The notes under the pieces are model-generated. The model saw only the letters and a list, made by a program, of their open reading frames with translations. It searched no databases and had not been told where the DNA came from. Made by a program: the position numbers and the translations under genes. From NCBI GenBank assembly GCA_977017575.1, contig CDRNVI010000020.1:496001-560000 (forward strand): 64,000 nt of DNA, given 5' to 3'. This DNA comes from Paramoeba atlantica (taxonomy: Eukaryota > Discosea). This document shows positions 29,489 to 39,183 of the stretch, in pieces (the stretch's first letter is position 1; each line of letters begins with the position of its first letter).

Positions 29489-30046
29489 ATGGTCAATCCA
29501 GTTCACCGTAAACTCAAACACCACGAGCAGCGACTGCTAAGAAAACATGATTTTTTAAGCTACAAATCAGAAAGGCGAAGCCACGAGAGTCTTGTGATTC
29601 GAAAATATGCCTTAGAGGACCGTGAAGACTACACACGGTACAACAAATTAGCCGGAATGGTACGATCACTCGTCAACAACCTACGCTATCTTCCTTCTGA
29701 TAGCAAAATACGTATGGAGATTACCAACCAACTTTTAGGGAAGTTGTATGACATGGGCGTGACCCCTTCGCAGCAAAGCTTGGAGGTTGTGGAGAATCTC
29801 ACCACTTCTGCGTTTTGTAAGCGACGACTTCCGGTCATTTTACTCGCCATGAAATTTGCGCCTCGAGTGGCGCTAGCAAGTCAATTTGTGCGACAAGGGC
29901 ATATTCGTGTGGGGACACATCAAATTACGGATCCTGCATTTTTGGTTCCTCGAGCGTTAGAGGACCATATTCACTGGATGGACAAGAGTAAGATTCGCTC
30001 CCACGTGATGAAGTATAAAAGCCAAGTCGATGATTTTGAGTTGTAG
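29489..30046 (+). CDS. IMP3: U3 snoRNP protein IMP3
   Basis: A 185-residue protein, nearly the same length as yeast Imp3 (183). It joins U3 snoRNA to pre-18S rRNA in the small-subunit processome of the nucleolus. Colinear hallmarks: RKLKHHEQRLLRKHDFLSYK at the N-terminus, YNKLAGMVRSLVNNLRYLP, LLGKLYDMGV, and the S4 RNA-binding domain (about 108-170) with CKRRLPVILLAMKFA, FVRQGHIRVG and DPAFLVPRALEDHIHWMDKS, then SQVDDFEL at the end. Intact. Next gene on the same strand is LRR B. Confidence 0.93.
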   Translation: MVNPVHRKLKHHEQRLLRKHDFLSYKSERRSHESLVIRKYALEDREDYTRYNKLAGMVRSLVNNLRYLPSDSKIRMEITNQLLGKLYDMGVTPSQQSLEVVENLTTSAFCKRRLPVILLAMKFAPRVALASQFVRQGHIRVGTHQITDPAFLVPRALEDHIHWMDKSKIRSHVMKYKSQVDDFEL

Positions 30047-30295
30047 CTTAATGTAAAAAGAGGTCAACCCGTTTTGCATTTCATGATCTTTTGTTAATAT
30101 TTTGATTTCATTATACATTATGATATCAAAATCTCTGAAGCCTTTTCGTGTTTTGCTTTCGTGTATACATTGCTCTTGTGTATGACAGTTCCTTTACCTT
30201 TTTGCTACAAAACAATTTTCCATGATTATTTAAGTTTTTTTCTTTTAAATCTCAATTTTGGATTTTACTGATCCAAAATTTTTTTGGACAAAAAC

Positions 30296-31183
30296 ATGGA
30301 AGTCCCGCCTCAAGCCATACAACCTGGGAGAGTACGCGGAGCGCATTTTCCATTGGAAATTCAGCTCAACTTGTTTTTAAGAAACGTCACAGGTGGGGAC
30401 AAAACTTGGGACACATCCGTACCAGGGTGTACTTGGCGAGGCGTCATGTGTGATGGTAAGCAAAACCTTAAAAGTCTTGATTTTAAAAATTTTGAGTGCT
30501 TTGGAACGCTGAATTGGTCTTATCTTTCTGCGTTTGATTTCATTCATTCCATTGAGCTTTCGAATAATGTGTTTTCCGGATCTTTAGATCTCGACGCGAT
30601 TCCTTCACAAGTGCGCTTTCTTGTTTTGTCGCATAATAAATTCGATGATGTTTTACGCACAGAATTTTTGTCTTCTCGGTTACTCATTTTTAACGTAAAG
30701 CGCAACAAATTTTCTGGTTTTGTACAGGTGCCAACCCAAGCCACGTCCTTAACAGAGCTTGACATTTCTGAAAACTTATTAAGTGGTACATTTCCTTTAG
30801 AAATGCTTCCACCTTCGCTCGTAAATTTGGATATTTCACGAAATTTATTTACAGGATCTTTAAAACTAGTTTCTCTCCCCTGTAAAAATTTAAGTAACTT
30901 GGCTGCTGCTCGAAATCAATTCAGTGGGTCGATCGATCTGCAAGGGCTTCCTGATGCTCTCTCTAGTCTCAATCTTTCTTTTAATTCGCTCAGTGGAAAT
31001 CTTTTGTTAGATCACCTTCCGCAGTATATGTACTTCCTCATACTTAACAATAACAAATTCAGCGGTGACGTGTCTCTTGACCGCCTTCCAGCTTTTTTAG
31101 AATCCGTTTATCTCCAATCAAATTCATTTGACTCTGTTCCTGATGTCCTAAGCTGTCGTCCTGGGCTTAACTTCCGCTTATGA
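30296..31183 (+). CDS. Leucine-rich repeat protein B
   Basis: 295 residues from ATG 30296 (the frame upstream has only a TTG). After RVRGAHFPLEIQL comes the cap shared with LRR C-E: TWDTSVPGCTWRGVMC (about 42-57), then roughly ten LRRs such as LPSQV... and LPDALSSLNLSFNSLSGNLL. No convincing signal peptide begins this protein, unlike LRR A, C and E; either it uses another export route or the annotated start misses an exon or leader. No membrane segment. Function unknown; surface or secreted recognition is a family-based guess. Confidence 0.8.
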   Translation: MEVPPQAIQPGRVRGAHFPLEIQLNLFLRNVTGGDKTWDTSVPGCTWRGVMCDGKQNLKSLDFKNFECFGTLNWSYLSAFDFIHSIELSNNVFSGSLDLDAIPSQVRFLVLSHNKFDDVLRTEFLSSRLLIFNVKRNKFSGFVQVPTQATSLTELDISENLLSGTFPLEMLPPSLVNLDISRNLFTGSLKLVSLPCKNLSNLAAARNQFSGSIDLQGLPDALSSLNLSFNSLSGNLLLDHLPQYMYFLILNNNKFSGDVSLDRLPAFLESVYLQSNSFDSVPDVLSCRPGLNFRL

Positions 31184-31457
31184 AGAGTCAGGAAACAAAA
31201 ACTTGTCGAAAGATTGGCTCAATTTTTATGAAAATGTTTTTGTTGATAGGGGGCCTTTGTTTTCTAACTGACAGTCATTATTTTATTGTCTTTACTTCTG
31301 GGCGACTACCTTGCTTCATGAAGTAATAACGGATGAAGCATTTCTTGTCCAGTTTTTCCCCTAGATTATATCGTATTTCGTTCAACGTTTTAACACGGAA
31401 CATGCTACATATTGCACACTATTACTATCGTTGAAGAATAAAAGGAACGCGTTTGCC
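31184..31457. other. Spacer
   Basis: No gene or repeat recognised. Confidence 0.3.
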
Positions 31458-33284
31458 ATGCTCTTGCGTATTTCGATTGTGCCCATCCGCCTGACTTTAG
31501 CTGGTCTTCTTCTTTTATGCTCCATTGGCTCTTGTCACGCTCGTTCCTACGTCCCATGTCCCACAGGATGCGACAATCCCAAGGCCTTGTTAGCTTTCTG
31601 TGAGCGTCATTTATTGGCTCCTGCATCTCATTTGCACCATCAGCTATCTCGAGGCACACTTTCGGTTCCTTCTGTACGTGGCGTGGCAGTATACTGCACT
31701 CCTGATTCCTTTCACTGTTTCTGCAATCTCTCGGATGATTTACTTTTAGCGATCGGCGCGACGTTAAACTCGACGAGTACAAGAGAGGCAAATGATTCCA
31801 ATTTCATTTATTCACACAATCAATCTTTTATTGTTTCCGAAAATAAAACAGTTTCTTCTTCCCTTTTTCGTCGCAAGAACGAATCTCAAGCGAGTACTGA
31901 AAATGAGACTTCTGCAGAACGTAATAACGTAGAAGACGATTCAAAAAATGCCACAACACCCGAATCATCGTATCCCTCACCTCACGCATTCCTTTCGATT
32001 AATCGCACACGTTTATTGGATTTTGGCGTTACGATTCATCGTGTAGAACTAAGCACGAGCCTTGGTCGTGCTCTGAAACGTGGCGAAAACAGTACCTCAA
32101 AAATACATGAGCCTTTGTATACAATCTTCAATCAGTCTCATCCCGGTGAGATACACCGCGCACCTTTTCCTGAGAGGAACCCTTCGGGTCGTTCCTCTCC
32201 ACAAGCCATGTGTTTGCTTCCTGAGCCCTCCAGTCGTTTCGGTTTCACAGAGCCCTACTGCACTTCTCGCACGTTACAATGTCCCGAAAACTGTGACATG
32301 GCAATGCAAGATTTCGCACTGGACTGTACGGACACTTTGACGTCCAAAGAAGGGGTCTCACGTGACCAGTGTTTTTCTGTTTTGCTTCACACTTCAAACA
32401 GCACTGCTCTACCCAACTTTTCAAACGAAACGGAACACAACATCTCATCCTCTTCCTCCTTTCACTTTTCATGCTCACGTTGTGATGGAACTATGATCGC
32501 CTATGACTGGGCAACAGGTTCGCCAAAACAGACGCCACTATGTGACATTTCTATCTCTCGTACGATTCGTTCTCAATGTCCCATTCAATGCCAAAGGTCG
32601 CCTCACGCATGTTGTCCCTCCTTTGATTCTTTCTTCACCCATCCATCGACGAAAACCACTACTCTTTTCTCTCCCGTATCTTCCCCATTTTCCTCCTCAC
32701 CGTTCTCAAACAACAACACGAAAATCGACAAAATCCCCAACAACCTCTCTCACCCTTTTTTCTCTCTTTCCACATCGCCCCAGAGCACATCCTCTCCTCT
32801 TCCCCCACTCTCCCACCCCTTCACGCCATCTTCTTTATCTTTTTCTTCTTTATCTTTTTCTTCTTTATCTTCCCCTTCCTCTGCTTTATCGAGTCCCAAC
32901 CACACAAACCCGTGTCCCTGTCACTTTCACCCTACGCTCGGGTACTGGAGAGGTCCGAACTGCTCCGAGTGTGCGCTGGGGTACAAAGGGGCGAACTGCA
33001 CCTCTCCCCCCTCCCGGGTGCGTACCACCGCTCGGCTGATTCTGCGCTCCCTGGCGACCATCACAATGGTCACCCCTTTGGTGGGGTGTCTGGTTGTGTT
33101 TGTTTTTATCTCCTCGCTGCGACGGAGGTGGACGTATGATCGTACCCCTCCCGAGTCCTCGGCCCCCACTTCCTTTCGGAATTATTTTATTGAAGGCACG
33201 TTTCGTGATAAAAGGATTCCCGAAAGGCCGGAGAAAAGTCGAGGGCTGGCGTATGAGCGGGATAGGGCTCGAAAGGAGGGGTAG
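31458..33284 (+). CDS. Type I membrane protein with EGF-like module
   Basis: A 608-residue protein. The signal peptide is residues 1-29 (RLTLAGLLLLCSIGSCHA). The ectodomain has many Cys (CPTGC, CFCNLSDD, CPENC, CPIQCQRSPHACC) and many NxS/T sequons, then a Ser/Pro/Phe-rich low-complexity stalk (about 415-485) with repeated SLSFSSLSFSS. An EGF/laminin-type module (CPCHFHPTLGYWRGPNCSEC, then GYKGANC, about 486-515) sits just outside one transmembrane helix (about 530-555), followed by a basic cytoplasmic tail of about 50 residues. This is a surface glycoprotein by layout; no family is recognised. It follows LRR B with 274 bases between. ATG 31458 chosen because the earlier in-frame codon is TTG. 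Confidence 0.7.
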   Translation: MLLRISIVPIRLTLAGLLLLCSIGSCHARSYVPCPTGCDNPKALLAFCERHLLAPASHLHHQLSRGTLSVPSVRGVAVYCTPDSFHCFCNLSDDLLLAIGATLNSTSTREANDSNFIYSHNQSFIVSENKTVSSSLFRRKNESQASTENETSAERNNVEDDSKNATTPESSYPSPHAFLSINRTRLLDFGVTIHRVELSTSLGRALKRGENSTSKIHEPLYTIFNQSHPGEIHRAPFPERNPSGRSSPQAMCLLPEPSSRFGFTEPYCTSRTLQCPENCDMAMQDFALDCTDTLTSKEGVSRDQCFSVLLHTSNSTALPNFSNETEHNISSSSSFHFSCSRCDGTMIAYDWATGSPKQTPLCDISISRTIRSQCPIQCQRSPHACCPSFDSFFTHPSTKTTTLFSPVSSPFSSSPFSNNNTKIDKIPNNLSHPFFSLSTSPQSTSSPLPPLSHPFTPSSLSFSSLSFSSLSSPSSALSSPNHTNPCPCHFHPTLGYWRGPNCSECALGYKGANCTSPPSRVRTTARLILRSLATITMVTPLVGCLVVFVFISSLRRRWTYDRTPPESSAPTSFRNYFIEGTFRDKRIPERPEKSRGLAYERDRARKEG

Positions 33285-33425
33285 GAAAGAGGGTGGGTAA
33301 AAAGAGGTCAAGACGAAAAATGGGGCTTGAAATGCTGCTGCAGGTTTTGGCTTTGGTACTAAGTGATTGTATTCATTTAAAATCTAAATCTCTGTTATCC
33401 ATACAAAGAAAAAATCTCTCATGTA
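33285..33425. other. Spacer
   Basis: Nothing recognised. Confidence 0.3.
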
Positions 33426-33767
33426 CAGTGCGGAACGTTATTACGAGACACCTTAATTAAGGGACACCCCCTTTTTGGTCAAAAGTGTCCCGTAATTAAG
33501 TGTCCCTTAGCTTTGTCCTGTGAGATGATCTGTGAAATGTAGTGAGTGATTGTACTGCAGGTTCTGTTATCATATTTTTTGTTATTTTTATACACCGTTT
33601 ATTTGGGCATGTAAAACTTTTTTGCTGAAAATACGGCGGCCTAGTCCGATCCAACACACTTGCCCCAGGCAGTGGAAGCGAAACCCACATCCAAGTGCCC
33701 CTTAATTAAGTGTCCCGTAATTGAGTTGTCCAGTAATTAATGTATCCCGTAATAAAATCCCGCACTG
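33426..33767. mobile_element. MITE with CAGTGCGG ends
   Basis: 342 bp between TA at 33424-33425 and TA at 33768-33769. Ends CAGTGCGGAACGTTATTACG and the matching complement CGTAATAAAATCCCGCACTG. Sub-terminal TTAATTAAGGGACAC words repeat on both sides. No coding. Its right TA is also the left TA of the next element. Confidence 0.75.
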
Positions 33768-33769
33768 TA

Positions 33770-34267
33770 CAGAGTGGTGCACGAAAATATGGGGGTCAAA
33801 ATTCTTATAACTCGGCCAATTTTGGAAAATAATAGCGCATTCGAGATCTCTCACAGAGTTAGGTGTCATGTGATATTACGTTTTACGTATTTTCCAGGTG
33901 TACGCATTTTCCTGAATACCGTAAAAAGGGCAACTGCAAGTTTTTTTTTCTGGTAAAAAAAGTTAGTGTCCACAATTTCCACCTTTTTTCTCCAACGCAA
34001 TTTTCACGCGCGTTGGAACACTCTTTAAAGTCCTCAAAAATACATCGTATTGTTCCCCTTTTAATTTTTCGACCCATTGTACAATTATCCATAGCAACAA
34101 CTGCCCCCCGATGTCTTTTAAAAAAATTAAAAATGCGGGAGACGCATTATCACGTGACACGTAACTATGTGAGAGCTCTCGAATGCGCTATTATTTTCCA
34201 AAATTGACCGAGTTACATAATGTGTATAATAATTTTGCCCCCCCCCATGTTTTCGTTCACCCCCCTG
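33770..34267 (-). mobile_element. Internally deleted mariner
   Basis: 498 bp between TA at 33768-33769 and TA at 34268-34269. Arms carry ATAGCGCATTCGAGA and CCAATTTTGGAAA words also present in the whole mariner at 58560-59811. Minus-strand remnants read AVVAMDNC (second catalytic Asp region) and, after a deletion, a tail ending ALEKKGGNCGH, compared with VIEKKGGNCGY in the whole copy. So it is a shortened relative lacking most of the transposase. Confidence 0.8.
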
Positions 34268-34575
34268 TATTTAGTAGCTTCAAGATACACTGCCGCCAAA
34301 ATTTAATGTTTTTTTAATTAGTGTTGGACCCATGCAAATATTAATTAAAAAAACATTAATTTTTGTCCCACTAATATTTGTATGGCGAAACAAAAAATGC
34401 CAGAGAGCTAGAAAAATTTCGAGAGGAGAAAAAGCATTACAGTATGTCCATAACACGGCGTAAAAAAACCCAAAATAACTAATGAAAGCTCTCTGGAAAT
34501 TCAAAAGTTTACCAATAAAGAAGTAATCATTGCTCATCATTTCTTTCATGACTATATTGAGCGAATCCAGTTTGA
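34268..34575. repeat. AT-rich palindromic spacer
   Basis: TTAATGTTTTTTTAATTA and its complement face each other around 34304-34362, followed by AT-rich DNA. No gene. Confidence 0.4.
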
Positions 34576-36057
34576 TCAATTGCGCGGCCCTATTCCATAG
34601 GATGCCAATGGGGCAATGTGCAATTCTTTGGCGTAATTATATTGCTCTCTACGCTTACGTGTCATTCCGCGTAGGCGGTGGCGCAGATTGGCAATATCTT
34701 TGGCTTCGCGTCGCTGCATTTCGAGGTCCCCACTCGATAGTATTTTCCGAGGGCGTCCGCGTTTTCTTCTTTCACTAGGTAAATTGGAGGTAGCTATCTC
34801 GTCGTTTGGTATAGGCAATGGAGTTTGCTCTTGATCATCCGCGTCAACGAATATGTTGTCCCCTGATGATCCTAAGTGAGTTTGTAAGTTTTTATACGCA
34901 TCAAGGCGAGAAGAGCGCGTTTTTACTTCACCAAACAAAACCTTGGGTATCTTTCTGTAACTTCCCAAGAGGCAAGAATTTGCGCAGGAGAAATTTCATT
35001 CATTGCTTGGATGATATAGGAAACCTTTTTTTCGCGACAGAGAGTGCGGGATGTGCTTACCATATTAGATACTGCCGTGCTGTTCTCAGAGCGCGAAAAA
35101 ATACGGGCTATATCACTGTTATAAAGTTGCACAGCACGCTCTTTTAACCCAGAAATAATGAACTGATCCGCTGGCCGAAATACGTGAGTCATATTTTTCG
35201 GGACGCAAACTACTCCACAAGACGCATCCTGAAGGATAGAATCTGTACTACCATGCTGGGTCGCTTCATCAATGATCAGAAGAGCCCGAGCTTCCGGTTT
35301 CTTTTGCGCTTCACGCTCCAAAGAAAGTATTTCTTTAAAACGCGCTAAAAAAGTCGACCAAGTTGAAGAATCTTGGAAATGAGATTCTTTTCTGGCACAT
35401 TGAAGAACGCGTGGGTCATTGCCTGTGTTTACAAATACACGACTTGTTCCTTGGTAAATGAATTGCAACATCTTAACATTTCCTGCCGCAGATGACAAAA
35501 CATTGCAAGTGAATCCCTGTTTTTCTTTACGAACAGATATTGTACGCGATTCTCCGCGATCAATGCGCTCCCATGTCCAAGTAGCGTTCGATCTGCCTAA
35601 TCCAAAAAAAAAATCCAAATCACTCCGGATTGCTCCGGATGGTCACTGGCAAGCCAGACCCTCCACAGACAGATTTGGAGGTTCCGAGGCCGACGTCCTC
35701 TACCAGTTTCCGCTTGTCCAAGGCGGCACCAAAGTGCTGTTGCCAACACGCTGCGTCGACGAATTGTACGTCAACACGGCTCACCCAAGAGGTGTAAGCC
35801 GGGTAAGGGAGCTGGTTCCCTGAGGGGAGTGTCCGGGACGGTCCTCCGAGTACTGGGCCTAGTCGGTTATCAGCCCAGCCTCTCAGAGTGAGGCCGCCGG
35901 GAATATTGCGATGAGCGGGTTTGAACTCGCCATCTGAGCACCACGTGCTTCAAAATCTGCCTAATCCCAAACACACAAAAAATTCGTCAGAATTGAATAC
36001 AAACTCTTTATCGCATATACCTTTGAAGACCTCAAGTTGCGAGAAAAATTTCTTAGA
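34576..36057 (-). mobile_element. Pogo-like DDE_1 transposase remnant, interrupted by a SINE
   Basis: Minus-strand coding remnants of a pogo/Tigger-type transposase. First Asp region: VFNSDEFFVCLGLGRS (about 36000-35950). After a SINE insertion the frame continues with GFTCNVLSSAAGNVKMLQFI, then ALLIIDEATQHGS (second acidic site), VPKNMTHVFRPADQFIISGL (third) and ISPAQILASWEV (down to 34923). A last part in another frame (34968-34576) has an AT-hook-like RKRGRPRK. The SINE and at least one frame change show it is dead. Terminal repeats were not found. Confidence 0.75.
35604..35954 (-). mobile_element. SINE inside the pogo-like gene
   Basis: A 351-bp insertion flanked by a perfect 13-bp target duplication ATCTGCCTAATCC (35591-35603 and 35955-35967). 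Read on the minus strand it begins with a Pol III promoter-like pair, box A GGTGCTCAGATGG directly followed by box B-like GAGTTCAAACCCG, then a GC-rich body, and ends in a T10 run (35604-35613 as A10 on the + strand). Box spacing is much shorter than in tRNA genes, so this is not a tRNA. Confidence 0.8.
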
Positions 36058-36074
36058 TGATTCGATTACTATGC

Positions 36075-36175
36075 TTTTTCATCCGTTTTTGCTCATTTTT
36101 GTTGCAAACGAGAGATCTCGTTCCCTTAACGAAGCAATTTGCAACAAAATTGAGCAAAAACGGATGCAAAAATCG
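36075..36175. repeat. Small foldback next to COX10
   Basis: TTTTTCATCCGTTTTTGCTC and its complement near 36150-36175 face each other; the arms include GTTGCAAACGAGAGATCTCG, also found in the arms of the element 16987-17748. It ends about 115 bases before the COX10 ATG. Confidence 0.7.
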
Positions 36176-36250
36176 AATTTTCACAAGGCGGATTTATTGA
36201 AATCACTACATTTTTCTATCTTTCGTAACATCTTGTTATTTTTTCTTTGT

Positions 36251-36252
36251 AG
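36251..36252 (+). promoter_or_regulatory. Candidate acceptor AG before COX10
   Basis: TTATTTTTTCTTTGTAG ends here; the ATG at 36290 is 38 bases downstream. Inference. Confidence 0.35.
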
Positions 36253-36289
36253 TACACTTTTGACACCACAGACAATACCGATACGTTAA

Positions 36290-38140
36290 ATGCTTGGTCA
36301 CACGTCCGGACGTCACTTTCGCTCTACTGGACTAAAATTGTTCTACCCACTAGTCTTCTTTCCTCGTTCTCGAAAACAAAACTCTTTTGTGTCCTCTCTT
36401 CACAGACTCTCTAACATCTCTTGTGCACCTTTCTTGTCTTCTCGTCTGTATTGTGTCAGAAACCCTTCTCCTGGTAACATCCATTCATTGAACCCCTCCT
36501 TCTCTGTACTTTCACCGTCTTCGAGCCACTCGTCAAACAAATCTACCACCTCATTACAGGGCTTTAGCCCGTCCGCTAGCTCGAATCATTGGTCTACTCA
36601 AGCGGTGAACAGCACAACACATGGGTCGAAATATAATCCAACGGATACGATAAAAAATAATCCAGCCAACGCATCTATCAAATTACCAAATCACTCTTTG
36701 GAAAATACCACAACCGATGCATCAAAAAATACCACAACCGATGCATCAAAGAATACCACAAACAATGCATCAAAGAATACCACAAACAATGCATCAAAGA
36801 ATACCACAAACAATGCATCAAAAAATACCACAACCGATGCATCAAAGAATACCACAACCAATGCATCAAAGAATACCACAAACAATGCATCAAAAAATAC
36901 CACAACCGATGCATCAAAGAATACCACAACCAATGCATCAAAGAATACCACAACCGATGCATCAAAGAATACCACAAACAATGCATCAAAAAATACAACA
37001 ACCAATGCATCAAAAAATACCACAACCGATGCATCAAAGAATACCACAAACAATGCAAAAATTACCACAACCAATGCATCAAAAAATACCACAAACGATG
37101 CATCCAAAAACACCACAACCAGCGCATTTAACCACATTTCTACAAACCACAACAACAACGCCCCCACCCCTCCCACCCCCTGTCCCCTCGAGCCCCTCCC
37201 CTCCCCCACCTCCCCTCCCCCCTCCCCCCTCACCCACGCCCTCACCCTCGGCAAGTCCCGTCTCACCCTCTTCGTCGCCCTCACCGCACTCGTAGGCTCC
37301 GTCCTCTCCCTCCCCCCCGGCCCCCCTTTACTTTATTTATTTATCGGAACCACTTTAATGTCGCTGAGTGCCAACAGCGCGAACCAAATCATCGAGGTCG
37401 AGTGCGACCGAAGGATGAAGAGGACGAGACAGCGCCCCCTGGTCACGGGGGGGTTGAGGAGGGGACACGCGAAACTGATGTGTGCGCTCGAGGGGGTGGT
37501 GGGCGCGGGGGTGCTGGCCGGGGGGTACGCCCCGCTGTGTGCGCTGCTGGGGGTAGTGAACTGGGGGATCTACGTAGGGGTGTATACCCCGTTAAAACGC
37601 ATCTCGGTGAGGAATACGGAGGTGGGAGCGGTGGTGGGGGCGATTCCGCCGGTGATGGGGGGAGCGGTTTTTCCGTTAGGGGGGGTGGAGAGTGTGGCGT
37701 GGATGGTGGAGGCCTTGGCGCCGTCGTTGTGGCTTGCGGCGGTTTTGTATGCGTGGCAGATTCCGCATTTTATGGCGCTTTCGTACTTTTGTAGGCGGGA
37801 TTACGCCAATGCGGGGTTTCGGATGCGGGCGTCGGAGGATGTGAAGGGGGCCTCGATCCGCGCGTTTGTGTTCTCTGTGATTCTGCAAACACTGGTGATT
37901 TTAGGACCCATGGCACTGCGGCTTCAGTTTCCACTGGTTTACTATCTTTTCTCGTTGGTGTTGAATTTGATGTTCATGTGGAAAACAGCGCAGTACCACA
38001 TCAGTCCGGATCGGTTTGCACGGGACTGTTTTGTGTTCTCGTATTTGTATTTGGCTCTTCAATTGGGGCTGATCCTTGGGGGCATGTATTGGCACAGGCG
38101 GTGTTTGGCAATTGAAGAGTCAAAGCAAAAGGAACAATGA
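36290..38140 (+). CDS. COX10: Protoheme IX farnesyltransferase (COX10) with inserted repeat
   Basis: A 616-residue inner-mitochondrial-membrane enzyme that adds farnesyl to heme b to make heme o for cytochrome oxidase. The UbiA-type catalytic core fills about residues 315-600: NQIIEVECDRRMKRTRQRPL (about 364-383), VYTPLKRISVRNTEVGAVVG, AIPPVMGGAV and WQIPHFMALSYFCRRDYANA. The N-terminus is basic and aromatic, fitting mitochondrial import. Between them, about residues 140-280 are about 17 copies of an octapeptide of the xASKNTTx type, encoded by a 24-base tandem repeat. That insert is not part of the family and should be disordered. The core is C-rich at its start (37140-37330), then G-rich. 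Confidence 0.92.
   Translation: MLGHTSGRHFRSTGLKLFYPLVFFPRSRKQNSFVSSLHRLSNISCAPFLSSRLYCVRNPSPGNIHSLNPSFSVLSPSSSHSSNKSTTSLQGFSPSASSNHWSTQAVNSTTHGSKYNPTDTIKNNPANASIKLPNHSLENTTTDASKNTTTDASKNTTNNASKNTTNNASKNTTNNASKNTTTDASKNTTTNASKNTTNNASKNTTTDASKNTTTNASKNTTTDASKNTTNNASKNTTTNASKNTTTDASKNTTNNAKITTTNASKNTTNDASKNTTTSAFNHISTNHNNNAPTPPTPCPLEPLPSPTSPPPSPLTHALTLGKSRLTLFVALTALVGSVLSLPPGPPLLYLFIGTTLMSLSANSANQIIEVECDRRMKRTRQRPLVTGGLRRGHAKLMCALEGVVGAGVLAGGYAPLCALLGVVNWGIYVGVYTPLKRISVRNTEVGAVVGAIPPVMGGAVFPLGGVESVAWMVEALAPSLWLAAVLYAWQIPHFMALSYFCRRDYANAGFRMRASEDVKGASIRAFVFSVILQTLVILGPMALRLQFPLVYYLFSLVLNLMFMWKTAQYHISPDRFARDCFVFSYLYLALQLGLILGGMYWHRRCLAIEESKQKEQ
36710..37125 (+). repeat. 24-base tandem repeat inside COX10
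   Basis: About 17 units of the form GATGCATCAAAGAATACCAC. Because the unit is a multiple of three, all frames on both strands stay open here, giving spurious ORFs. One unit near 37055 lacks three bases. Confidence 0.95.
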
Positions 38141-38402
38141 AACAGTGCGTAAACATTTTTTGTGTATATTATTATTGTAACAAATGCTGTCAACGTAAAC
38201 TAAAATGTGATCCCTATTTTTTGAGCCTCTTTATTATTAAATTAGACTCTGTATTTTTCTTGGGAAAAATTTTGTTAGGGTTGCATCTATTCTTGGCTCA
38301 CAACCCTTTTTGTGAGCGTTGATTCATTTTTTTCTTTTTTGCGTCCCACTTTTTCGAAAACCACACTTTTTTTATCAAATCAGGCGATTCATCTTTTTTC
38401 TA

Positions 38403-39002
38403 ATGCCTCTTCTCTTTCTGTGTCCTCTTTCTACCGCCGATTCAAAACCTCGCTCATACCCGAACAAAGTTCGCGGCACTTCGGTCCCCGCAGAATTTGA
38501 CCTCCATCGATTTCTGCAAAACGTAGAGAAGTTGGATCCCACATGGGATAGCCGATACAAGGCATGCGTGTGGAAGGGGGTGGAATGTAACGTTTCCTCC
38601 CAGGAAGTCATCGCAATTAATTTTGGGAATTATAAGCTTAAGGGAACCCTGCAATGGGCGTATGTCCCCTCTTCTGTTCATTTGTTAACACTATGGTCTA
38701 ACTATCTATGCGGGACAGTATCTTTTTCTGATCTTCCCTCCAATCTAAAAGCCCTTCGACTGTCCAATAATTTTTTTGAGGGATCGATAAATGTCGAGCA
38801 GCTACCACCTTCTCTGTATCTCTTGAACCTTACGAACAATCTTTTTTCTGGCGTTTTTCATTTTAAGCTTCTGTCTCCCCAGTTAAAACATCTGCATCTC
38901 GATGACAATGAAGAGCTAACAGGTCAAGTGTCTGTCTCGCAGCTTTCACCGCTTCTGAAGTTCCGAAGTTGGCGGAACACAAAAATTGAAAATATTGCAT
39001 AA
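38403..39002 (+). CDS. Secreted leucine-rich repeat protein C, short
   Basis: 199 residues from ATG 38403 with a short signal peptide (MPLLFLCPLSTA). Then the shared cap: KVRGTSVPAEFDLHRFLQNV, TWDSRYKACVWKGVEC and LKGTLQWAYVPSSV, followed by about four LRRs (LPSNLKALRLSNNFFEGSIN, LPPSLYLLNLTNNLFSG). Shorter than B and D, ending after LTGQVSVSQLSPLLKF with a non-LRR tail, so it may be truncated, although the frame is clean. It sits directly downstream of COX10. Confidence 0.8.
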   Translation: MPLLFLCPLSTADSKPRSYPNKVRGTSVPAEFDLHRFLQNVEKLDPTWDSRYKACVWKGVECNVSSQEVIAINFGNYKLKGTLQWAYVPSSVHLLTLWSNYLCGTVSFSDLPSNLKALRLSNNFFEGSINVEQLPPSLYLLNLTNNLFSGVFHFKLLSPQLKHLHLDDNEELTGQVSVSQLSPLLKFRSWRNTKIENIA

Positions 39003-39183
39003 CAGTGCATAACGGTATTGTGTAAAAGAATGTGTAAACCCCCTGTACAGTTATTATTCCACTTTTTTATTATTCCAATTTCCACTTATTATTCCAACTT
39101 CCATTTATTATTCCACTTTTTTGCACCCAAGACAAATGTTATTTTCGCTAAAATTCATGGCACAAAAATTATTACGCATTTAT

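Noticed and set aside
30284-30295. Start codons at TTG or GTG (also at 9045, 27584, 31431, 38319, 39936, 41861, 43745, 52423, 58757)
   Set aside because: Eukaryotic genes should start at ATG; a downstream ATG in frame (or at 39926 in the neighbouring frame) fits better and leaves conserved domains intact.
35880-35955. tRNA gene on the minus strand
   Set aside because: Box A and box B words are adjacent with no anticodon arm; the segment is the head of an insertion with target duplication, so called a SINE.
36678-37295. Long open frames on both strands over the COX10 repeat
   Set aside because: The 24-base unit is a multiple of three and keeps all frames open; only the COX10 frame continues into a conserved domain.
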